Source of the DNA: Deltaproteobacteria bacterium
GTDB lineage: Bacteria; Desulfobacterota; Syntrophobacteria; Syntrophobacterales; Syntrophobacteraceae
Direction: 5' to 3'
DNA: 45,092 nucleotides
Assembly (NCBI GenBank): GCA_012517315.1
Contig: JAAYVE010000022.1
Location: forward strand, 88,689-133,780
A program made the translations under genes and the position numbers. Of this stretch, positions 35,574 through 45,092 are shown in pieces (the first letter of the stretch is position 1; each line of letters opens with the position of its first letter). The notes under the pieces were generated by a model. The model saw only the letters and a list, made by a program, of their open reading frames with translations, made no database searches and was not told where the DNA came from.

Positions 35574-36668
35574 CTATTCCGTCATGAGGCTTCTGATCTC
35601 CGCCCACGTGGACAGGAGGCCCTCCTGTTGTCCGGCTTGGGTGTCCACCGCCGAAACGGCGTAATGATAGACGACATCACGCTTGATGGCTTTGTCCACA
35701 TAAGGGGGACGCTGAATGGGGCTGGCGGTCAGTCGAATGATGTCCTTTCCTTCTTTGCGGTACACATGGTAGCCGCCGGCACGCCCCTCGCTCTCGATCC
35801 AGTGGACTTCCAGCGCTCCTTTGGACGGAATCACCCAGACCTTGCCGGGGGGGGGTGGAGGGAGAGCCTGGGGTGCCTTCGCCTGCTGAAAGGTTGACGG
35901 TTCACCGAGAATCGTCGTCTCCTCGAAAATCAAGTATGGAGTGACCCGATAGTTGTAGGTCTGGCCGGAGGCGACCCCGGAGTCAAGGAAACTGTCCCCT
36001 CGCAAGTGTACGCTGGAGACCCTCTGCCAAGGCTTGTCCTGTGCCTTCCGCTCGATGAGGAAAAAGAGGTCCCCTTGGAAGGCATTTCCCTGGTCGTCCT
36101 TATTGGGGGGCTTCCATTTGAGAAGGATGCCACGGGTCTGCGTGAAGGCCATGAGGTTCTTGAGGGGGCCCGGTGGAGGCACCACCTTCACCAAGGCGGG
36201 GTTGGAAACGGAAAGGGTCCGTTTCTTGCCGTCCTGTATGGCGACCCTGTAACGGTAGACGCGCTGCGGAGCGACAGACCTGTCCGACCAGACCAGGCGG
36301 TCTCCTTCCAGGCGGGCCGGTTCCGGCATGGTGGGATTGATGAACTGGACCTCCTCCTCGGATGGGGTGGGGCAGTCGAGGCAGTTTCGGTTTTCCCAGC
36401 GAGGTTCCGTCTTGAGCACGACGAACAGGTAGCCGGGGTCTTTACCCTTGGCCGAGTTCCTGAGTTCTTCGGGAAAAGACCAGCTGATTTCAACCGTTCT
36501 GGAGCGGACGTGAGCCTCAAGGTCTTTCACCTGTGGCGGCGGTGACCCCTTGAAGGGCGAAGGGAACGTTTTGCTTCCACACCCCCAGAGGAGGAAAGGG
36601 ACGAGGAAAATGACCGGCAGCTCTCTCAGCCGCACGGGAAGATTCATTCGCGCAAATTTGGGCATCAT
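35574..36668 (-). CDS. Lipoprotein with fibronectin type III-like domains
   Basis: 364 residues from ATG 36668. The signal peptide ([17 protein letters not shown]) ends at Cys30, with LWG before it; tryptophan at the -2 position is unusual for a lipobox. The mature protein has about three beta-sandwich repeats: [20 protein letters not shown], then [20 protein letters not shown], and [20 protein letters not shown]. Each carries the Trp/Tyr pattern of fibronectin type III ([27 protein letters not shown]). It lies between argH (24 bp) and lysA (20 bp), with no evident metabolic link. Probably an envelope protein of unknown binding role. Confidence 0.82.
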   Translation of the reverse strand: MMPKFARMNLPVRLRELPVIFLVPFLLWGCGSKTFPSPFKGSPPPQVKDLEAHVRSRTVEISWSFPEELRNSAKGKDPGYLFVVLKTEPRWENRNCLDCPTPSEEEVQFINPTMPEPARLEGDRLVWSDRSVAPQRVYRYRVAIQDGKKRTLSVSNPALVKVVPPPGPLKNLMAFTQTRGILLKWKPPNKDDQGNAFQGDLFFLIERKAQDKPWQRVSSVHLRGDSFLDSGVASGQTYNYRVTPYLIFEETTILGEPSTFQQAKAPQALPPPPPGKVWVIPSKGALEVHWIESEGRAGGYHVYRKEGKDIIRLTASPIQRPPYVDKAIKRDVVYHYAVSAVDTQAGQQEGLLSTWAEIRSLMTE

Positions 36669-36692
36669 GGCTTTCGATCCGATGGGTGGGAT

Positions 36693-38093
36693 TCATTCCT
36701 TCCGAGCGGTCGCCTCGTGACCCATTTCCCGGCGAGCCCGCCCGATGGCCTCTCGCACCCGGGACACGGCGGTGCCCCCGGTGGAAATCCTCTGGTTGAT
36801 GGCGCTTTTCATGTCCAACAATAGGAAGACGTCTTGGTCGAATGCCTTGTGGAAGGAGCGGAGTTCATCGATCCCGCAGTCCGATAGATCTTTCCGGTGT
36901 TGAATGCAATGTTGAACGATCTGCCCCACCACGTGATGGGCTTTGCGGAAAGGGACGCCTTTGCGGACCAGGAAATCGGCGAGATCGGTGGCCAGGGTGA
37001 AACCTTCCCCGGCCATGCGTTCCATCCGCTCCCGCTTAAACGTGATCTGAGGGATGAGTCGGGCCAGGAGACGCAAAGTGCCGATGACCGTGTCCGCCGT
37101 GTCGAAGACCGGCGCCTTGTCTTCCTGGAGGTCCCGGTTATAGGCCAGAGGCAAGGACTTGGTGAGAGCGAGAAGACTCATGAGATTGCCGAAAACCCTT
37201 GCGGTCTTCCCTCGCATGAGTTCTGGAACATCCGGGTTTTTCTTCTGGGGCATGATGCTGGAACCCGTGCAGAAGGCATCGCTCATTTCGATGAAAGCGA
37301 ATTCGGTGGTGGACCACAGGATGAGTTCTTCCGCCATGCGGCTGATATGCATCATCAATATGGCCGATGCGGCGTTGAACTCGATCAGATAATCCCTGTC
37401 ACTCACTGCGTCTATGCTGTTGCCGGTGACCCTCGGAAATCCCAGATACCTGGCCGTCCACTCCATGTCGATTGGAAACGTCGTGCCCGCGAGGGCCGCA
37501 CTTCCCAGAGGGAGCACTTCCGTGCGCCGGAGGCAGTCGCGAAAACGCTCGTCGTCCCTGCAGAACATTTCATGGTAAGCCATGAGGTGATGTGAGAGCA
37601 AGACGGGCTGGGCATGCTGAAGGTGGGTGTAGCCGGGCATGACCACATCCAGATTCCCATCCGCCGCATCCACAAGCACCTTCCGCACTTCGTTCAAAAG
37701 CTCCCTGACCTGGTGAAGGATATCCCTCAGGTAGAGGCGCATGTCGAGACAAACTTGGTCGTTCCGGCTCCTTGCCGTGTGCAGCTTCCCGCCCACCTCT
37801 CCGATTTTCTGAATCAACCTTTGTTCGATCGCCATGTGGATGTCTTCCTGAGAAAGATCGAAAGCGAACTGGCCTCGTTCGATTTCCCTCAGGATTTCCC
37901 CGAGCCCCTCCACAATCCGGGAGGCCTCCTCGTGGCTGATGATCCCGCATTCCGCCAGCATCCGACAATGAGCCACACTGCCCTCGATGTCGTATCGGTA
38001 CAGGCGCTTGTCCACCTGGATGGAGGCGGTGTATTCTTCCACGTGTTTGTTGGTGGGCTGGTCGAATCGCCCCTGCCAAAGCTTTTCGTTCAT
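36693..38093 (-). CDS. argH: Argininosuccinate lyase
   Basis: 466 residues from ATG 38093. A fumarase/aspartase-superfamily enzyme: MNEKLWQGRFDQPTNKHVEE, LHTARSRNDQVCLDMRLYLR, MPGYTHLQHAQPVLLSHHLM, and the superfamily signature GSSIMPQKKNPDVPELMRGK containing the catalytic serine. It splits argininosuccinate to arginine and fumarate. Length is standard. It follows argG after 76 bp; that gap contains an imperfect GACCTT/AAGGTC hairpin ahead of an A-rich run, and no T-tract terminator. Confidence 0.97.
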   Translation of the reverse strand: MNEKLWQGRFDQPTNKHVEEYTASIQVDKRLYRYDIEGSVAHCRMLAECGIISHEEASRIVEGLGEILREIERGQFAFDLSQEDIHMAIEQRLIQKIGEVGGKLHTARSRNDQVCLDMRLYLRDILHQVRELLNEVRKVLVDAADGNLDVVMPGYTHLQHAQPVLLSHHLMAYHEMFCRDDERFRDCLRRTEVLPLGSAALAGTTFPIDMEWTARYLGFPRVTGNSIDAVSDRDYLIEFNAASAILMMHISRMAEELILWSTTEFAFIEMSDAFCTGSSIMPQKKNPDVPELMRGKTARVFGNLMSLLALTKSLPLAYNRDLQEDKAPVFDTADTVIGTLRLLARLIPQITFKRERMERMAGEGFTLATDLADFLVRKGVPFRKAHHVVGQIVQHCIQHRKDLSDCGIDELRSFHKAFDQDVFLLLDMKSAINQRISTGGTAVSRVREAIGRARREMGHEATARKE

Positions 38094-38169
38094 TCAAAAA
38101 GACCTTTTTTCCTCTCCTTGACGACCTTCACCATGGGAAAGGTCAAAGGGAACTCCCGTTCCTCTCCCC

Positions 38170-39378
38170 TCATGCCCCACGGCGCCCTTTCACGAGGGAT
38201 TCGATACGAAGCCTCAGTCCTTGGAGGCGGATGAAGCCGGTGGCGTCGTTCTGCTCGTAAACCTCGTCCTCCTCGAAGGTGGCAAAGCTCGGCTGGTAGA
38301 GGGATGCATCGGATTTTCTGCCGACGGTCCGGCAGCTTCCCTTGTAGAGCTTCAGTCGAGCCGTCCCGTGGACGTTTTCCTGGGTTAGATCCATCAATCC
38401 CTGAAGCAGGCGCATTTCCGGCGAGTACCAGAAGCCGTTGTAGATGAGCCTGGAATATTGGGGTACGAGGGAGTCGCGGATGTGCATGACCTCGCGGTCC
38501 ATGGTGATGGACTCCACGGCCTTATGCGCCTCCCGCAGGAGGGTCCCGCCGGGCGTTTCGTAAACCCCCCTGGATTTCATGCCCACGAAACGGCTCTCCA
38601 CCATGTCCAGACGGCCGATTCCGTGTCTTCCCCCCAGGTCGTTCAACCGGGCCAGAAGGTTGGCGGGACTGAGCCTTTGGCCGTTCACCGCCACAGGGTT
38701 TCCCCGCTGGAAATCGATTTCCACCACCTCGGGGGTGTCGGGGGCGTTCCGCGGGTCCACCGTGAGAGTGAACATGTCCTCGTCGGGTTCCCGCCAAGGA
38801 TCTTCGAGGATGCCTCCCTCGTAGCTGATGTGCAGCAGGTTGCGGTCGGAGCTGTATGGCTTTTCGGGTGTGACGGGGATGGGGATCCCACGGGACCTGG
38901 CAAATTCCACCAGCGCCGTGCGCGACCGGAGGTCCCATTCACGCCACGGGGCAATGACCTTGAGCTTCGGGTTGAGGGCCGTGTAGGTCAGTTCGAACCG
39001 GACCTGATCGTTCCCTTTCCCCGTCGCTCCGTGGCTCACGGCATCTGCACCTTCCTCCTCGGCGATCTTTACCTGGTGCTTGGCGATGAGCGGTCGGGCA
39101 ATGGACGTGCCCAGCAGATACTGGCCTTCGTAGATGGCATTGGCACGAAATGCAGGAAAGACGAAATCCCTCACGAACTCCTCCCGCAAATCCTCGACCC
39201 GCGCCTTGACGGCACCGGTGGCAAGGGCCTTTGCCTCGATTCCACTCAGTTCGTCCCCTTGGCCGAGATCTGCCGCAAAGGCGATCACCTCGCACCCATA
39301 GGTTTCCACAAGCCACTTGAGAATGATGGAGGTGTCCAGACCTCCCGAATATGCCAAGACAACTTTCTCTATCTTCAT
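38170..39378 (-). CDS. argG: Argininosuccinate synthase
   Basis: 402 residues from ATG 39378 (GAGGAA upstream); an ATG at 39405 adds nine residues without a ribosome site. An N-type ATP pyrophosphatase: [59 protein letters not shown], and [20 protein letters not shown]. It joins citrulline and aspartate using ATP. It follows argF by 87 bp in the order F, G, H. Confidence 0.97.
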   Translation of the reverse strand: MKIEKVVLAYSGGLDTSIILKWLVETYGCEVIAFAADLGQGDELSGIEAKALATGAVKARVEDLREEFVRDFVFPAFRANAIYEGQYLLGTSIARPLIAKHQVKIAEEEGADAVSHGATGKGNDQVRFELTYTALNPKLKVIAPWREWDLRSRTALVEFARSRGIPIPVTPEKPYSSDRNLLHISYEGGILEDPWREPDEDMFTLTVDPRNAPDTPEVVEIDFQRGNPVAVNGQRLSPANLLARLNDLGGRHGIGRLDMVESRFVGMKSRGVYETPGGTLLREAHKAVESITMDREVMHIRDSLVPQYSRLIYNGFWYSPEMRLLQGLMDLTQENVHGTARLKLYKGSCRTVGRKSDASLYQPSFATFEEDEVYEQNDATGFIRLQGLRLRIESLVKGRRGA

Positions 39379-39465
39379 GGAATTCCTCAGCCGAAACAGG
39401 ATCATTTCCCGGCGGGTCGGGTCTCCGCTGCCTCAAGCCTTTCCGGGATCGCTGACCGAATGCCC

Positions 39466-40386
39466 TCAGCCCTTCTGGGTGATGACCCACTCGAGCAGCG
39501 CCATTTGAAAATGGAGGCGGTTTTCAGCCTGGTCGAAAACGGCGGAACGAGGTCCTTCAAGGACATCCGCGGTGATTTCCTCCCCCCTGTGAGCCGGCAG
39601 GCAGTGAAGGACCATGGCGCTGGCAGGGGCGGCATTCATCAGGGAGGCGTTGATCTGGTATTCGCGAAAAACCTTCCGCCGGTTTTCCGCTTCATCCTCC
39701 TGTCCCATGCTGGCCCAGACGTCGGTGTACAAAACGTCGGCTTCGAGAACGGCCTTGTGGGGATCGCGGGTGAGCTGAATCGTTCCCGTGCCGTGTTCCT
39801 TCGCCCACTCCAGGACTTCACTCGACGGTTCGTAGCCCGGAGGGCATGCAAGGGACAGGGTGAAGCCCAAGCGTGCCGCAGCATTGATCCAGGAATGGGC
39901 GACGTTGTTTCCATCACCGACCCACGCCACGTGAAGGCCGTCGAGACTGCCCCGCTTTTCCTGGATGGTGAGCAGGTCGCTCAATACCTGGCATGGATGG
40001 AACTGGTCCGTGAGAGCATTGATCACGGGGATGGAGGAGAACCGGGCGAGTTCCTCCACGTCCGACTGGGCGAAGGTGCGCACGGCGATGGCGTCCGTAT
40101 AACGGGACAGGACCCGTGCCGTGTCGGCAAGGGGTTCGCTGCGGGAAATTTGGGAGTCCTTCTCCGTGAGAAAAACGCAGTCACCCCCCAGGCGATACAT
40201 GGCGGCCTCGAAAGACACCCGGGTTCGGGTGGACGGTTTGGAAAAAATAAGTCCAAGGACTCGCCTGGAAAGGATCGGCTGGAGGGAGCCTTCCGCCCAC
40301 TCCCGCTTCATGACCTGGGCCCGGGCTATGAGACGCCTGATCTCGTCGGCCGTCAGATCTCTTATGGTCAGCAGATCGCGCTTCAT
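39466..40386 (-). CDS. argF: Ornithine carbamoyltransferase
   Basis: 306 residues from ATG 40386 with GAGGAA upstream, its start overlapping the argD stop (ATGA). The carbamoyl-phosphate loop is FSKPSTRTRVSFEAAMYRLG. FHPCQVLSDLLTIQEKRG and WVGDGNNVAHSWINAA are typical, and the ornithine-binding VLHCLPAHRGEEI is present. It forms citrulline from ornithine and carbamoyl phosphate. Its position in the biosynthetic run favours the anabolic role, though the same enzyme could in principle run in reverse with the carbamate kinase encoded at 12.8 kb. Confidence 0.97.
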   Translation of the reverse strand: MKRDLLTIRDLTADEIRRLIARAQVMKREWAEGSLQPILSRRVLGLIFSKPSTRTRVSFEAAMYRLGGDCVFLTEKDSQISRSEPLADTARVLSRYTDAIAVRTFAQSDVEELARFSSIPVINALTDQFHPCQVLSDLLTIQEKRGSLDGLHVAWVGDGNNVAHSWINAAARLGFTLSLACPPGYEPSSEVLEWAKEHGTGTIQLTRDPHKAVLEADVLYTDVWASMGQEDEAENRRKVFREYQINASLMNAAPASAMVLHCLPAHRGEEITADVLEGPRSAVFDQAENRLHFQMALLEWVITQKG

Positions 40387-41573
40387 TGGATTTCCTCGCT
40401 GAGAATCCCGTCCAAAGCCAGGATCAATTGGTCAATGTCACGCTCTTCCACGATAAGCGGGGGGACGAAGCGCAGCACGTTGTCGTGGGTGCAGTTGATG
40501 ACGAACCCTTTTTCCATGCAGCGCTCCACGACCTTGGCTCCGGGAACTTGCAGCTCCATGCCGAGCATCAGACCCCGACCCCTCACTTGCCGAACCACGG
40601 GATGCTTTTCCTGCAGGTTCCTGAGCTGCTTCAGGAAATGGTCTCCTTTCCTTCGGACGTTTTCCAGGAAATCCGGCTTGGAAATGATTCGAAGCACCTT
40701 CAGTGCGGCGGAAGTGACGAGCGGTGTTCCCCCGAACGTGGTGGCATGGCTGCCCGGCACGAAAGATGCAGCGACCTCCTCCGTCGCCAGCATGGCTCCC
40801 ACGGGAAGCCCGTTGCCCAGGGCCTTGGCCAGGGTCATGATGTCGGGGGTGACCCCATCGTGCTCGTGGGCGAACAGAGTGCCCGTGCGGCCCATGCCGG
40901 ATTGCACTTCATCGAATATGAGCAGCAGGTCGTGCTTGCGGCAGAGGTCCTTGAGATCCGCAAGGTAGCCAGGGTCGGGGAAGCGAATGCCCCCCTCGCC
41001 CTGGACCGGTTCCACCATGACGGCGCAGGTCTGTTTGGTGACCGCTTGTTCCACCGCCGCAACGGAGTTGAAGTCCACGAAAGTGAACCCTTCCACAAGG
41101 GGTTCGAAGCCCTTGTGAACCTTTTCCTGCCCCGTGGCGGACAATGTGGCCAGAGTTCGACCATGAAAAGAGTCTCTCATGGTGATGATGTGGAAGCGGC
41201 CTTCCCCGTGTCGATCCCTGCTGTACTTCCTGGAAAGCTTGATAGCCGCCTCGTTGGCTTCCGCCCCGCTGTTGGCGAAAAACACCTTATCTGCAAAAGA
41301 AAGCCGTGTCAATTCCGCCGCCAGATCCACCTGGGGAACGGTGTGGAAAAGGTTGGAAACATGGACGAGGGTGTCGGCCTGCTCACAAAGGACCTCGGTC
41401 ACTTCCGGAGGGCAGTGACCGAGGTTGCACACGGCAATGCCCGCAAGAAAGTCGACGTATTCCTTTCCCGTGTCGTCCCACAGCCTGCATCCTCGCCCGC
41501 GCACGAACACCACGGGCATCCGTGCGTAGGTGCTGCAGATCACCTCTCGGCACACTGCCTGCACGTTTTCCAT
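40383..41573 (-). CDS. argD: Acetylornithine aminotransferase
   Basis: 396 residues from ATG 41573 with AGGAG 9 bp upstream; the open frame reaches 41627. A class-III PLP aminotransferase: RGRGCRLWDDTGKEYVDFLA, VFFANSGAEANEAAIKLSRK, MRDSFHGRTLATLSATGQEK, LLIFDEVQSGMGRTGTLFAH, and the PLP lysine in TLAKALGNGLPVGAMLA. It makes N-acetylornithine. It may also serve as N-succinyl-diaminopimelate aminotransferase in some bacteria, but the DapL route makes that unnecessary here. Confidence 0.96.
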   Translation of the reverse strand: MENVQAVCREVICSTYARMPVVFVRGRGCRLWDDTGKEYVDFLAGIAVCNLGHCPPEVTEVLCEQADTLVHVSNLFHTVPQVDLAAELTRLSFADKVFFANSGAEANEAAIKLSRKYSRDRHGEGRFHIITMRDSFHGRTLATLSATGQEKVHKGFEPLVEGFTFVDFNSVAAVEQAVTKQTCAVMVEPVQGEGGIRFPDPGYLADLKDLCRKHDLLLIFDEVQSGMGRTGTLFAHEHDGVTPDIMTLAKALGNGLPVGAMLATEEVAASFVPGSHATTFGGTPLVTSAALKVLRIISKPDFLENVRRKGDHFLKQLRNLQEKHPVVRQVRGRGLMLGMELQVPGAKVVERCMEKGFVINCTHDNVLRFVPPLIVEERDIDQLILALDGILSEEIQ

Positions 41574-41629
41574 CCAAATGGCTCCTGTTATTGTTTCCGT
41601 CACCCGATCACACAAGCGCGACCCCACCG

Positions 41630-43938
<2,309 letters not shown>

Positions 43939-43942
43939 GGAA

Positions 43943-44482
43943 TCAAAGCTCCTCGATGGTGAATTCCCTGTTAGTGTAAATGCAGATGCCGGCTGCTATT
44001 TTCATGGATTCCTCCGCAATCTCGCGCAGGGAAAGAGAGGAATGGAGCATGAGCGCTCTGGCTGCGGCCAGGGCGTAAGGGGCCCCGGAGCCCACCGCGG
44101 CAAGGCCGTCATCCGGCTCAATGACATCGCCCGTGCCACTCAAGATGAAGCAGTCGTTCCCGTCTGCAGCAATGAGAAGCGCTTCCAGGCGCCGGAGGGC
44201 CCGGTCCATGCGCCAGTCTTTCGCCAGTTCAACCGCGGCCCGCTTGAGGTTTCCGCTGTACTGCTCGAGTTTTGCTTCCAGCCGTTCGAAAAGCGTGAAG
44301 GCATCGGCGGTCGAACCGGCAAAACCCGTCAGGATCTTGTTCTGATATATTTTCCTGACTTTTTTCGCCTGGTGCTTCACCACTGTGTCCCCGAGTGTCA
44401 CCTGGCCATCGCTCGCCATGACCAGCCGCCCATCCTTGTGCAGTGCAAGGACCGTCGTCCCGTGGATGCTCCGTTCCGTCAT
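43943..44482 (-). CDS. hslV: HslV, peptidase subunit of the HslVU protease
   Basis: 179 residues from ATG 44482, with AGGAGAG upstream; an ATG at 44542 adds 20 residues without support. The N-terminus is [21 protein letters not shown] short propeptide would be removed after Gly8 to expose Thr9 as the N-terminal nucleophile, as in other proteobacterial HslV with a leader. [20 protein letters not shown] and [20 protein letters not shown] are family signatures. The proteasome-like chamber pairs with HslU encoded next. Confidence 0.97.
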   Translation of the reverse strand: MTERSIHGTTVLALHKDGRLVMASDGQVTLGDTVVKHQAKKVRKIYQNKILTGFAGSTADAFTLFERLEAKLEQYSGNLKRAAVELAKDWRMDRALRRLEALLIAADGNDCFILSGTGDVIEPDDGLAAVGSGAPYALAAARALMLHSSLSLREIAEESMKIAAGICIYTNREFTIEEL

Positions 44483-44633
44483 GGTCGGTTTCTCTCCTGC
44501 CCGCATGCTTCCATGAAAATCTCTCTCGTCGGTTTTTGCCAAGGCATGGGGAAAAGCCCGTTGGAAGACTGTTGTCCCCTCCCCAACGGTCGCCTTCTCC
44601 CGTCCCGGCCGTTACGCACCTGTGAAAGCCGCA

Positions 44634-44658
44634 AGGGCGGACAACGCACACCCGCCCT
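44634..44658. repeat. GC-rich inverted repeat after xerC
   Basis: AGGGCGG (44634-44640) and CCGCCCT (44652-44658) form a perfect 7-bp stem with an 11-base loop, 8 bp after the xerC stop. There is no T tract on either side, so intrinsic termination is doubtful. It may be a processing hairpin or a Rho-linked structure between xerC and hslV. Confidence 0.4.
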
Positions 44659-44666
44659 CCGTCCTA

Positions 44667-45092
44667 TCAGGAACCCTTGTCCCTCCTGCGGCCCCTGGGA
44701 TGCGCCAGGTCATAGACGCGGGTCAACTGATCCATATGAACATGGGTGTACCGCTGTGTTGTGGACAGGGTACTGTGTCCCAGCATCTCCTGAATCGCTC
44801 TCAAGTCGGCGCCAGCGTTAAGCAGGTGGGTTGCGAACGAGTGGCGGAGGCTGTGGGGGGTCCAATGTTGCCAGAGTCCGCACTTGTGCAATTCCGACAG
44901 AAGAATGGTCTGGACGGAACGGGAAGACAGACGGCCACCTCTGGAATTGCGAAACAGCGCAGGGGATCGCTCTCGCGCACCGGGTGCTTGCGTATCCAAT
45001 TGATTCAAATAAGCCAAGAGCGCATCCAAAGCTCTTCTTCCCACCGGGACCAGTCGTTCCTTTCTCCCCTTGCCCCGGGCACGCATCATTCC
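44667..45092 (-). CDS. xerC: Tyrosine recombinase XerC, N-terminus beyond the window
   Basis: The visible 141 codons run from the window edge to the stop at 44667; the frame is open beyond 45092, so the true start is outside. The catalytic domain has [20 protein letters not shown], the box-[21 protein letters not shown] (His-x-x-Arg), [15 protein letters not shown] (second His/Arg group and the nucleophile Tyr), and an arginine-rich tail. XerC resolves chromosome dimers at dif with XerD. The order xerC-hslV-hslU is conserved in many bacteria and supports XerC over a phage integrase. The first catalytic arginine lies off the edge. Confidence 0.9.
   Translation of the reverse strand, partial: GMMRARGKGRKERLVPVGRRALDALLAYLNQLDTQAPGARERSPALFRNSRGGRLSSRSVQTILLSELHKCGLWQHWTPHSLRHSFATHLLNAGADLRAIQEMLGHSTLSTTQRYTHVHMDQLTRVYDLAHPRGRRRDKGS

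Noticed and set aside
44667-45092. Mobile-element or phage integrase at the right edge
   Set aside because: The placement directly before hslV-hslU is the usual xerC context, and no att site or phage genes are seen.

Overview
This 45,092-bp window is a high-GC, gene-dense bacterial chromosome segment. I see no insertion sequence, phage gene, CRISPR array, tRNA or rRNA. The gene content suggests a Desulfobacterota (former Deltaproteobacteria) genome of the Syntrophobacter/Desulfacinum type. Pointers are DapL-type lysine synthesis in one array with arginine genes, xerC-hslV-hslU order, a DUF3786 protein and an Lnt lipoprotein acyltransferase. The taxonomic call is inference, because no marker gene could be searched.

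Left part (1-6.5 kb): a leftward three-gene chain with overlapping ends encodes a DUF1232/J-domain protein, a DUF2007-DUF3786 protein and a BtuF-like corrinoid-binding protein that is cut by the window edge. Divergent from it are lemA and a DUF2207 membrane protein with a polyglycine tail, then galE and a small unknown protein.

Centre left (6.6-14.9 kb): aroC (leftward) faces away from clpS-clpA-aat, a complete bacterial N-degron set (tag writer, adaptor and unfoldase). These are followed by a COG2403-type GTPase (cyclic 2,3-diphosphoglycerate synthetase family) and, 6 bp on, a carbamate kinase. A convergent gene for a TIGR00300/ArgZ-type ornithine cyclodeaminase ends on the base next to the kinase stop. 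This trio may form an uncharacterised ornithine/carbamoyl-phosphate module.

Centre (15.4-22.2 kb): a partner-switching set. A cyclic-nucleotide-binding PP2C phosphatase points toward a leftward chain of lnt, a membrane PDZ-GAF-PP2C phosphatase, an RsbW-like kinase and a STAS antagonist. No sigma factor lies nearby.

Exported-protein cluster (22.4-27.0 kb): a lipoprotein, a secreted beta-rich protein, a secreted archaemetzincin-like metalloprotease with a stretched zinc motif, and an outer-membrane beta-barrel. This is the least ordinary part of the window.

Right part (27.4-45.1 kb): about 17.6 kb of genes all on the minus strand. In transcription order they are xerC, hslV, hslU, argB, argD, argF, argG, argH, a fibronectin-III-like lipoprotein, lysA, dapF, dapA, dapB, dapL, folK, a small CxxxC metal-binding-type protein, a transaldolase-family aldolase, a lytic transglycosylase and pgsA. 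It supplies arginine, lysine and meso-diaminopimelate, and adds folate, cell-wall and phospholipid steps.
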